Source: a virus
Virus record (IMG/VR): IMGVR_UViG_3300032304_000672
Coordinates: 39,696 to 103,695 of that record
DNA: 64,000 nucleotides
Strand: one strand, 5' to 3'
Within the stretch, counting starts at the first letter, position 1. Every line of letters starts with the position of its first letter. The notes beneath the pieces are model-generated. The model did no database searches and had not been told where the DNA came from. It was given only the letters and a program-made list of their open reading frames with translations. Positions 52,328 to 58,438 of this stretch are shown here, piece by piece. A program made the position numbers and the translations under genes.

Positions 52328-53332
52328 ATGGAAATTTTATTAGATGATATATTAGCAAAACTAGATCCAAAAACAAGAGCAAGAGTCCAGTCAGCACAGA
52401 ACGTAACAGTAGATCGTCAACCAACGCCAAGCATTGGTCTTAATTTAGCCTTGCGTGGCGGACTTGGATATGGTCGTCAGGTTATGGTTTGGGGAAATAA
52501 GTCTGCTGGTAAATCTTCTTTCTGCTTACAGATGATTGCAATTGCACAAAAAGAAGGAAAGACTTGTGCATGGATTGACGCAGAAGATTCATACGATCAG
52601 GTATGGGCAGAGTCTTTGGGAGTTAATTCAGCCTCATTGATTCACTCAAAGGTAAAAACAATAAATGACATGGTTGATGTTTCAACTAAGTTGATGGATG
52701 CTGGCGTAGATATTATTGTAGTAGACTCTATATCCGCATTATTGCCAGCCATCTATTTTGAAAAAGATGGAAATGAATTAAAAGATCTGCAAGACACTAA
52801 GCAGATTGGCGCTGAAGCAAAGGATATGACACACGCAGTCAAGATGTTAAATTATGCAAACAAAAACACACTACTTGTTCTCATCTCACAACAACGAAAT
52901 CAATTTGGATCTATGCATGCTAGTCACATCCCCACAGGTGGAATGGCAGTCAAGTTCTTTTCTTCCACGGTCATTAAGTTATGGTCGTCTGAAGCTGAGG
53001 CTAATGCTATTAAGGCTGGCGTTAAAGTTGGCGACAAGATTATCGAACAAAGAGTCGGCAGACCAGTTAACTGGATTGTTGATTACAACAAACTCGGCCC
53101 CCCTAATTTATCGGGACAGTACGACTTTTATTACCAAGGGGACACTCTCGGTATAGATGCCGTAGGAGAAACATTAGATGTTGCAGAAATGTGTGGCATC
53201 GTAGAAAAAGGTGGAGCATGGTATACAGTAAATGGAGAACGTTTTCAAGGACGTGCAAAGGCTGTAGCATATTTAAGGGCAAATCCAGATGTTGTAGACA
53301 GCTTAATCGGAGAAATAAATGCCAAATCTTAA
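52328..53332 (+). CDS. recA: RecA family recombinase
   Basis: A 334-residue protein. Walker A GNKSAGKS at 56-63, the segment CAWIDAEDSYDQVWAESLG that binds the nucleotide base, Walker B DIIVVDSISALL, and a loop with KQIGAEAKDMTHAVKMLNY, then LVLISQQRNQFG. The family polymerises on single-stranded DNA for strand exchange, here likely with the Cas4-like nuclease and RuvC-like resolvase encoded nearby. A short C-terminal part (GERFQGRAKAVAYLRANPDVV) resembles that of actinobacterial and phage RecA homologues. Confidence 0.92.
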   Translation: MEILLDDILAKLDPKTRARVQSAQNVTVDRQPTPSIGLNLALRGGLGYGRQVMVWGNKSAGKSSFCLQMIAIAQKEGKTCAWIDAEDSYDQVWAESLGVNSASLIHSKVKTINDMVDVSTKLMDAGVDIIVVDSISALLPAIYFEKDGNELKDLQDTKQIGAEAKDMTHAVKMLNYANKNTLLVLISQQRNQFGSMHASHIPTGGMAVKFFSSTVIKLWSSEAEANAIKAGVKVGDKIIEQRVGRPVNWIVDYNKLGPPNLSGQYDFYYQGDTLGIDAVGETLDVAEMCGIVEKGGAWYTVNGERFQGRAKAVAYLRANPDVVDSLIGEINAKS

Positions 53333-53507
53333 TGAATTTTTTAATCAAAAAATTGATCAAAAGGAATATGACCTAGAAAAGATTCCAGGTCTCAGAGCAT
53401 GTGATAAATGTGATGAAAATGTTAACGGAGCAACCTGGGATCCAATAGAGTTAGTAATGTCTTGGAGATGTTCCAAGGGACACGAAACAGTTTTTAAGGT
53501 TAAATAA
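53319..53507 (+). CDS. Small zinc-finger protein
   Basis: A 62-residue protein overlapping recA by 14 bases. Cys28-x2-Cys31 and Cys51-x3-His55 form a possible zinc finger, separated by TWDPIELVMSW. It also overlaps the next gene (TAATG). It is possibly a DNA- or protein-binding accessory of the recombination group. The specific role is unknown. Confidence 0.6.
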   Translation: MPNLNEFFNQKIDQKEYDLEKIPGLRACDKCDENVNGATWDPIELVMSWRCSKGHETVFKVK

Positions 53508-53821
53508 TGTCAGAAAGATCTGAAGTTAAAAGAGATAACGCTAAGGCACAAAAAAATAGTGGTCGTGGTGATTATCAAAAAGGTGATGCTAAATGGAATC
53601 AGTTTTTGGTGGACTATAAAGAAGCATCATCTTCTTTTACTTTGAATAAGCCAGTATGGTCTAAGATATGTACCGACACATTTAAGGTTAGCAGAGATAT
53701 GCATCCAGCATTAAAGATTATTATTGGAACTGAGTCTAAAGTTAGACTCGGTATTATTGAGTGGGCAGTACTAGAAGAACTGATCCAATTCTGGGAGGAT
53801 AACAATGGCGAACAAGCGTAG
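53507..53821 (+). CDS. Possible small nuclease, conserved phage protein
   Basis: A 104-residue protein: basic N-terminus SERSEVKRDNAKAQKNSGRG, then GDAKWNQFLVDYKEASSSFTL, VWSKICTDTFKVSRDMHPALKIIIG and a C-terminal helix. The combination GD...VDYKE followed by hydrophobic strands resembles the core of PD-(D/E)XK Holliday-junction resolvase-like nucleases, and similar phage proteins occur in recombination gene sets. The call is tentative because the domain is minimal. It lies between recA, zinc finger and Cas4-like nuclease genes. Confidence 0.5.
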   Translation: MSERSEVKRDNAKAQKNSGRGDYQKGDAKWNQFLVDYKEASSSFTLNKPVWSKICTDTFKVSRDMHPALKIIIGTESKVRLGIIEWAVLEELIQFWEDNNGEQA

Positions 53822-53933
53822 GTTTAACGATACCATTATTAGGAATGGAATGATTATAAAGATTCGTAAAGATGGAACAGTAAGATCAGTAGTTGGTCCA
53901 TATATAGTAAATCATAAAAAGGCAAAGCAATGA
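53805..53933 (+). CDS. 42-residue basic protein
   Basis: ATG 53805 to TGA 53931-53933. GGGAGG lies 7 bases before the start. Sequence is basic throughout (ANKRRFNDTIIRNGMIIKI, KIRKDGTVRSVVG, NHKKAKQ), with predicted beta hairpins, suggesting a nucleic-acid binder. It overlaps the gene before by 17 bases and the next by 4 (ATGA). It is not recognised, but a good ribosome-binding site and overlaps support it as real. Confidence 0.55.
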   Translation: MANKRRFNDTIIRNGMIIKIRKDGTVRSVVGPYIVNHKKAKQ

Positions 53934-54034
53934 CAATGTTTTTGCTAGGTATAATGTTGGGTTTTGTTATCGGATATGGTTTGGGTTTATTTATAGATAA
54001 GATAGATAAGAGGATAAAAAATGGCAGACGATAA
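53930..54034 (+). CDS. 34-residue single-span membrane peptide
   Basis: ATG 53930 to TAA 54032-54034. Residues 3-21 form one hydrophobic span rich in Gly and Leu (MFLLGIMLGFVIGYGLGLF), followed by a basic tail (KIDKRIKNGRR), so the N-terminus would face outward. GG repeats spaced 4 apart could mediate helix packing. It overlaps the genes on both sides. Candidate roles are a small holin, a membrane anchor for replication, or a host-modulating peptide. No family is recognised. Confidence 0.5.
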   Translation: MTMFLLGIMLGFVIGYGLGLFIDKIDKRIKNGRR

Positions 54035-54359
54035 GAATACATTAGAGTTAATTAGCTCTATCACAGAGTTCAATGACTTGCATGAGTATATGGGCGACGA
54101 TCAATTAGACAAAGCCCTTGCGATTGTAGTAAAGTTATTGATGAATCCAGATGTTCCTTCAGCCAAGGCTCCGTATTTAATTATCGAGCTTCAGGCTATG
54201 TCTACTAAGTTTTCAATGATGGCATCTTATTATTCCACCATTGCTAAGGATAAGGCTGGCACCACAAACAATAACAAGAAGAACATTTACTATTCAGCAA
54301 AGGAGTCCATAGACAAACTTGTAGATGCACTTAAGTATGTCGTTAGGTACAATTCATAG
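54021..54359 (+). CDS. Conserved hypothetical protein
   Basis: A 112-residue, mostly helical acidic protein. Features: TLELISSITEFNDLHEYMGDDQLD, IVVKLLMNPDVPSAKAPYLIIE across helices, and a C-terminal helix KESIDKLVDALKYVVRY. I recall such proteins beside RecB-like nucleases in siphophages, but know no function. It overlaps the membrane-peptide gene by 14 bases and shares one base with the nuclease gene, so it may be a nuclease partner. Confidence 0.6.
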   Translation: MADDKNTLELISSITEFNDLHEYMGDDQLDKALAIVVKLLMNPDVPSAKAPYLIIELQAMSTKFSMMASYYSTIAKDKAGTTNNNKKNIYYSAKESIDKLVDALKYVVRYNS

Positions 54360-55150
54360 TGGGTAGAGATATAGTAAAGAACCTTAAGTTTAAGAAGCAT
54401 ACTGGTAAATTTTTTGACCCAGAGCTTTTTGCACAATTGCTTGACGAGTCCTACCGAAATACTAAACGTGCAGACGGAGAAATGACCAAGAAGTCTTTCA
54501 GCCCAAGCTCCCTTGGTTACGGTCATGGAACATGCCCAAGATACTGGTATATGGCTTTTAGTGGAGCAATGTTTATCGATGATAATGATGCCGTAGCAGT
54601 TGCTAATATGGCTCAGGGAACACAGGCTCACGAACGTTTGCAAAAACTTATTGCAACTATGCCACAGTTTAAGGCTGAAGAAGAAGAAATTATTAATGAG
54701 TATCCACCGATCAGGGGCTTCATAGACCTTATTATGGAATACGATGGTGAAACAGTAATTGGTGAAATTAAAACGGCTAAGCAGGAAGTTTGGGATGCTC
54801 GTCAATCTGAAATGAAGCCTACTCCAAACCACATGCTTCAGTTGCTTACATACATGAAGATGAAGAATGCCAAAGAAGGGTTTTTCCTTTATGAGAATAA
54901 GAATACGCAAGAGCTAATCGTTATTCCAATTTCCATGAATGAAAAAAATACTAAGATTATTGAAGATACTTTTACTTGGATGTGCGAAGTTTGGGATAAC
55001 TTTCAAGACGGTGATCTTCCAATGAGACCAGAAGGCTCTTCGAAGTCCAAGATGCCTTGCACATACTGTCCAATTAAAAAAGAATGTTACAGTAAAGACA
55101 CTCCAGTTGGCACTGTTCAGATAGAGTTGTTTGCGGTTCCAAAAGTATGA
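54359..55150 (+). CDS. Cas4/RecB-like exonuclease with iron-sulfur cysteines
   Basis: A 263-residue protein of the PD-(D/E)XK family with GTG start. Motifs: His91 (TQAHE), Asp123 (RGFIDLIM), Glu136-x-Lys138 (IGEIKTAK) and Gln161 (HMLQLLTYM). Cys59 (GTCPRYW) together with Cys234, Cys237 and Cys243 (PCTYC...KKEC) match the four cysteine ligands of the 4Fe-4S cluster in Cas4/AddB-type nucleases. It would process DNA ends for RecA-mediated recombination, or degrade host DNA. It is coupled to its neighbours by overlaps. Confidence 0.9.
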   Translation: MGRDIVKNLKFKKHTGKFFDPELFAQLLDESYRNTKRADGEMTKKSFSPSSLGYGHGTCPRYWYMAFSGAMFIDDNDAVAVANMAQGTQAHERLQKLIATMPQFKAEEEEIINEYPPIRGFIDLIMEYDGETVIGEIKTAKQEVWDARQSEMKPTPNHMLQLLTYMKMKNAKEGFFLYENKNTQELIVIPISMNEKNTKIIEDTFTWMCEVWDNFQDGDLPMRPEGSSKSKMPCTYCPIKKECYSKDTPVGTVQIELFAVPKV

Positions 55151-55425
55151 TCTGTGCAAATAAAGAGTGCGCTAAAGACTTCGAGCCTAAGACTCATAAT
55201 CAAAAGTATTGCACAGATGAATGCTGCCGTGTTGCTACCAACAGAAGAATTATGGAAAAGTATTACGAAAAAAAGGCTATTAGAAATGGTGCTGCTCGTG
55301 GATGTAAAAAGTGTGGCGCACAACTAAGCAGATATAATGACACTCCACTATGTGCTTCCTGCCAGAAAAAAATAGATATAACAAAAAGAAATAAAATTGT
55401 GGGGATGCTAGATGAAATTAGCTGA
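55147..55425 (+). CDS. Double zinc-ribbon protein
   Basis: A 92-residue basic protein with two Cys sets: Cys3, Cys8, Cys22, Cys26/27 (KYCTDECCRVA resembles the zinc-binding bundle of HNH-type or treble-clef fingers) and Cys53-x2-Cys56 with Cys69-x2-Cys72. Helix NRRIMEKYYEKKAIRNG links them. Likely a nucleic-acid binding factor. It overlaps the nuclease gene by 4 bases and the RuvC-like gene by 14. Confidence 0.65.
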   Translation: MICANKECAKDFEPKTHNQKYCTDECCRVATNRRIMEKYYEKKAIRNGAARGCKKCGAQLSRYNDTPLCASCQKKIDITKRNKIVGMLDEIS

Positions 55426-55978
55426 GCTTGTAAAGACTAAGGCCAACAGGGTATTAGGAATAGACGCCTCTACTAATTCTGTTGCATTTTGTTTAATGGA
55501 AAATGACAAGCCATTAAAGTGGGGTAAGATAGAGTTTACTGGTGCCGATATATATGAAAAAATATATGATGCTAAAGTAAAGATGCACGTTATGTTAGAT
55601 CAACTTAAGAGTGATTATATTGCTGTAGAGGGAGCTATTCTTGTAAGATCACCTGATGCTGTGATAAAATTGTCTTATGTATATGGAGTTGTTATTGCTG
55701 AGCTTATGTCTACTGGTGCTAAAGTTATTACTATTAGCCCTTCCGCATGGCAGGCATACATTGGCAACAAGAATCCAACAAAAGATGAGAAGTCTGGAAT
55801 AAGGCTAGCTAATCCAGGCTACGCAGATTCCTGGTATAAAAATAAGTTAAGAAATATGCGTAAGCAAAGAACAGTAGATTACTTTAATAATAAGTATAAT
55901 TTATCAGTAACAGATTTTGACGTAGCAGATGCATTCGGCATTGCTCATTATGCTAATAAGGTGTTGACGGAACGATGA
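55412..55978 (+). CDS. ruvC: RuvC-like Holliday junction resolvase
   Basis: A 188-residue protein with the RNase H-like fold of RuvC: Asp18 in VLGIDAST, Glu73 in YIAVEGAIL, and a C-terminal acidic cluster DFDVADAFGIAHY with Asp170 and Asp173. A basic insertion with KDEKSGIRLANPGYADSWYK in the middle is not typical of bacterial RuvC. It would cut four-way junctions and branched DNA before packaging. It overlaps the small HTH gene by 4 bases. Confidence 0.85.
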   Translation: MKLAELVKTKANRVLGIDASTNSVAFCLMENDKPLKWGKIEFTGADIYEKIYDAKVKMHVMLDQLKSDYIAVEGAILVRSPDAVIKLSYVYGVVIAELMSTGAKVITISPSAWQAYIGNKNPTKDEKSGIRLANPGYADSWYKNKLRNMRKQRTVDYFNNKYNLSVTDFDVADAFGIAHYANKVLTER

Positions 55979-56121
55979 AGTTATATCAGAGTCAAACATG
56001 GCTATACAGAAGATATGTAGTACAAAAGAAAACAGTAACTGAAATTGCCGATGAGTGCAAGGTCTCTGCTATGACTATACAGAGACATTTAGAAAAGTTT
56101 CAGTTAATTAAAAGGAGATAG
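55975..56121 (+). CDS. 48-residue helix-turn-helix protein
   Basis: ATG 55975 to TAG 56119-56121. Basic, with a classical HTH of the homeodomain-like/transposase type: TVTEIADECKVSAMTIQRHLEKF (about 20-42, in two parts), where the turn A-D-E-C-K-V-S is well formed. It is too short for more than one domain. It could be a small regulator of the following glycosyltransferase genes or a terminase-like DNA recogniser. AAGGAG at its 3' end serves the next gene. Confidence 0.6.
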   Translation: MKLYQSQTWLYRRYVVQKKTVTEIADECKVSAMTIQRHLEKFQLIKRR

Positions 56122-56122
56122 T

Positions 56123-56881
56123 GTGAGTATAGAAAAAAAGATTTGGCAGACCTACGAAACAACTTTTGACGAATTACCAGATTACGCTAAAGAAAGCGTA
56201 GGGACATGGACTTATCAAAATCCAGAATGGACTCATGGATACATGAGTGGACAAGACAGAGAAGACTTCTTCAAGGAGCATTTTGACTCAAAGACATATG
56301 AGACATATGTTAATCTTCCTTTAGGAGTAATGAAAGCTGGTTTATGGAGATTTGCTATTCTTTATATTCACGGTGGCATATATGCAGATATGGATACACA
56401 CTGTAAGGTTCCAGTAGATACTTGGTTAAACTCTGAATACGATATGATTCTAGATATAGAAAGAGATACCCCATGGCTAGCAACTCAAACAATTGCTGCT
56501 AAAGCTGGTCACCCACTACTAAAAGCAGCTATAGATCTTTGCGTTGAAAGATGTTCTGAAGGAATTATTCAGCATAATCATATGGTTCATTACTACACTG
56601 ATGTTCAAATGTTTACTGATGCTCTTTACCGTGAACTTGGAGTAGAGCCGTATCAAAAACACATCAATGAATGGGCACCAGAGCTTATTGAAATGCCATT
56701 TCTAAAAGATAATAAAGTTTATATTTTTCACGGAGAAGATGCTAAAAGACTTCTAGATAGAGATGTGGTTCATCTATATTGGGGAGATGATAGAGAAGAA
56801 GGATGGATTGCTTGGAAAAAGGATCCTAGAGTAAACGAATCTTATCCTAATGGATTTAACCCTCACGATTGGGAAAAGTAA
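56123..56881 (+). CDS. Glycosyltransferase, GT32 (OCH1-like) family
   Basis: A 252-residue GT-A-type glycosyltransferase with GTG start. Signature: IEKKIWQTYETTFDELP at the N-terminus, and RFAILYIHGGIYADMDTHCKV, where GGIYADMD (84-91) holds the DxD metal-binding motif (Asp89, Asp91). This family transfers sugars from nucleotide-sugar donors to sugars or proteins. The acceptor is unknown. It lies directly before the sugar nucleotidyltransferase gene with a one-base overlap, so the two probably make and use one activated sugar. Confidence 0.85.
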   Translation: MSIEKKIWQTYETTFDELPDYAKESVGTWTYQNPEWTHGYMSGQDREDFFKEHFDSKTYETYVNLPLGVMKAGLWRFAILYIHGGIYADMDTHCKVPVDTWLNSEYDMILDIERDTPWLATQTIAAKAGHPLLKAAIDLCVERCSEGIIQHNHMVHYYTDVQMFTDALYRELGVEPYQKHINEWAPELIEMPFLKDNKVYIFHGEDAKRLLDRDVVHLYWGDDREEGWIAWKKDPRVNESYPNGFNPHDWEK

Positions 56882-57543
56882 TGTCAACTATTGGAGTATT
56901 GCCAGCGTCAGGAAAAGCTTCTAGAATTGGAGGCATTCCTAAATTTTGTTTACCCATATCAGATGAAAGATCGCTTTTGCAGTGGCACGTAGAGCAAATG
57001 CTTGAAGTGTGTGATGAGGTTAGAGTTTCTACAAGAGCTGAGTGGGTTCCAATCATTCAAAATATGGATATGAATATTAAACTAATTGTTCGTGAGCCAT
57101 CAACAATGTCAGATGCAGTAAAGTTTATGGTGGGAGAATATAACGATACTGTTCTAATTGGCATGCCAGACACATATATATTAAATGCACCTGGAAATAT
57201 ATACAAGCCTTTATTTAAAGATAATACTGCTGACCTTGTTTTGGGAATTTGGGAATGCGGAGAATCTATAAAAGGCCGTGTTGGACAAGTTTTAGTATCT
57301 CAAGATAGAGTAATTGAATCAGAAGACAAAGTCGACAATTGTGATTACCCAGATATGTGGGGCACTATGCTATTCCGAAAGAATATGATAAGATACATAG
57401 ATACAGCACTAGATCATCCAGGAAAACAATTAAAGGAATGGATTTCCAAGGGTGCTAATATTAGGGCGGTAAGACCAGGCGGACATTATATGGATATTGG
57501 AACCTTAAGAGGACTTAAACAATTATACAAGGAGATGGAGTAA
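56881..57543 (+). CDS. Sugar nucleotidyltransferase (NDP-sugar pyrophosphorylase-like)
   Basis: A 220-residue protein starting at ATG 56881 (TAATG overlap). The nucleotide-binding start IGVLPASGKASRIGGIPKF (4-22) is the G-x-G/A-x-R...PK signature of the RmlA/GlmU-like superfamily. VLIGMPDTYI has the metal-binding Asp, and later GIWECGES, YPDMWGTMLFRK and GGHYMDIGT match sugar-binding loops. It probably joins a sugar-1-phosphate to an NTP, feeding the upstream GT32 enzyme. It ends at the start of the Nmad1 gene. Confidence 0.85.
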   Translation: MSTIGVLPASGKASRIGGIPKFCLPISDERSLLQWHVEQMLEVCDEVRVSTRAEWVPIIQNMDMNIKLIVREPSTMSDAVKFMVGEYNDTVLIGMPDTYILNAPGNIYKPLFKDNTADLVLGIWECGESIKGRVGQVLVSQDRVIESEDKVDNCDYPDMWGTMLFRKNMIRYIDTALDHPGKQLKEWISKGANIRAVRPGGHYMDIGTLRGLKQLYKEME

Positions 57544-57884
57544 TGGCGGGATACCCAGATAGAGATAACGGATACCAATTGTGGGTTACGGATTTACAAT
57601 TGATCGCTACAAATGCGCCATCAGGTCAAAAGATTATTAGAGAATGTCTTGAGATAGCAGAGATGCTTATTCAAAAGAATATATCATACGGAGACTCAGC
57701 TTTGAGCCCAATTAGAATATTTTCACAGGCAGATAATCAAGAACAAATTAAAATTAGAATAGATGATAAGATTAATAGAATAAAGAATGGCTCAGGATTT
57801 GCTGGAGATAACGATATTGACGACATGATTGGTTATTTAATCCTACTTAAAATTGCTAAGAAACTTGCTATTTCAGTCGACTAG
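57543..57884 (+). CDS. DUF1599 / nucleotide modification associated domain 1 (Nmad1) protein
   Basis: A 113-residue protein matching the DUF1599 pattern: helix IIRECLEIAEMLIQ, KNISYGDSAL (45-54), FSQADNQEQIKIRIDDKINRI (ending 80), and DDMIGYLILLK (93-103). The domain was named Nmad1 from its genomic links to phage DNA-base modification enzymes; its own biochemistry is not firmly established. Here it follows two sugar genes with one-base overlap, supporting a shared nucleotide or sugar modification role. A leaderless promoter for the terminase genes follows 4 bases later. Confidence 0.75.
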   Translation: MAGYPDRDNGYQLWVTDLQLIATNAPSGQKIIRECLEIAEMLIQKNISYGDSALSPIRIFSQADNQEQIKIRIDDKINRIKNGSGFAGDNDIDDMIGYLILLKIAKKLAISVD

Positions 57885-57887
57885 AAG

Positions 57888-57893
57888 TATAAT
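57888..57893 (+). promoter_or_regulatory. Leaderless promoter (-10) for the terminase operon
   Basis: TATAAT ends 8 bases before the ATG at 57902, with no ribosome-binding site between. Confidence 0.65.
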
Positions 57894-57901
57894 GATGTTA
57901 T

Positions 57902-58438
57902 ATGGAAATCGAATTAATTGATCATTATGATCGAATGAACAGAGTAGTTGAAGAACTACTCAAGGGCAATAACCCTACCCAGATAGCCACCCTAACAGGT
58001 TTTAAAAGAGCAGAAGTTGTTGAGTATATAGAAGAGTGGAAGAGTGTTGTTCACAACGACACAGCGGCTCGTGAAAGGGCTAAGGAAGCCATCTCAGGAG
58101 CTGATCAACACTACGCTATGCTTATCAAAGAGGCGTGGAAGACAGTAGAGGATGCAGATCAGGCTGGACAGCTAAGCGTTAAATCTGGAGCATTAAAACT
58201 AATTGCAGACATTGAAGGCAAAAGAATAGGCATGCTTCAAGAGATAGGCTTACTTGATAATGCTGAACTTGCTACACAGATTGCTGACACAGAACGTAAG
58301 CAAGATATCCTAGTAAAGATTTTAAAAGAAGTTACTGCAAGCTGTCCAAAATGTAAGATGGAAGTTGCTAAAAGACTATCTCAGATTACAGGAATCGTAG
58401 AGCCGATAGAGATAGTTGAGGAAGTAAGTGGACCTTAA
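57902..58438 (+). CDS. Terminase small subunit
   Basis: A 178-residue helical protein. Residues about 12-45 hold a helix-turn-helix (RVVEELLKGNNPTQIATLTG, KRAEVVEYIEEW), which would bind the packaging site. The middle has helices that could form the ring, and near the C-terminus Cys148-x2-Cys151 (SCPKCKME) forms half of a possible metal site. It overlaps the large subunit gene by 11 bases, the basis for the call together with the HTH. It appears to be translated from a leaderless message. Confidence 0.75.
   Translation: MEIELIDHYDRMNRVVEELLKGNNPTQIATLTGFKRAEVVEYIEEWKSVVHNDTAARERAKEAISGADQHYAMLIKEAWKTVEDADQAGQLSVKSGALKLIADIEGKRIGMLQEIGLLDNAELATQIADTERKQDILVKILKEVTASCPKCKMEVAKRLSQITGIVEPIEIVEEVSGP

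Noticed and set aside
53949-53955. GTATAAT inside the membrane-peptide gene as a promoter
   Set aside because: It lies within hydrophobic codons with no gene starting at a suitable distance; likely chance.
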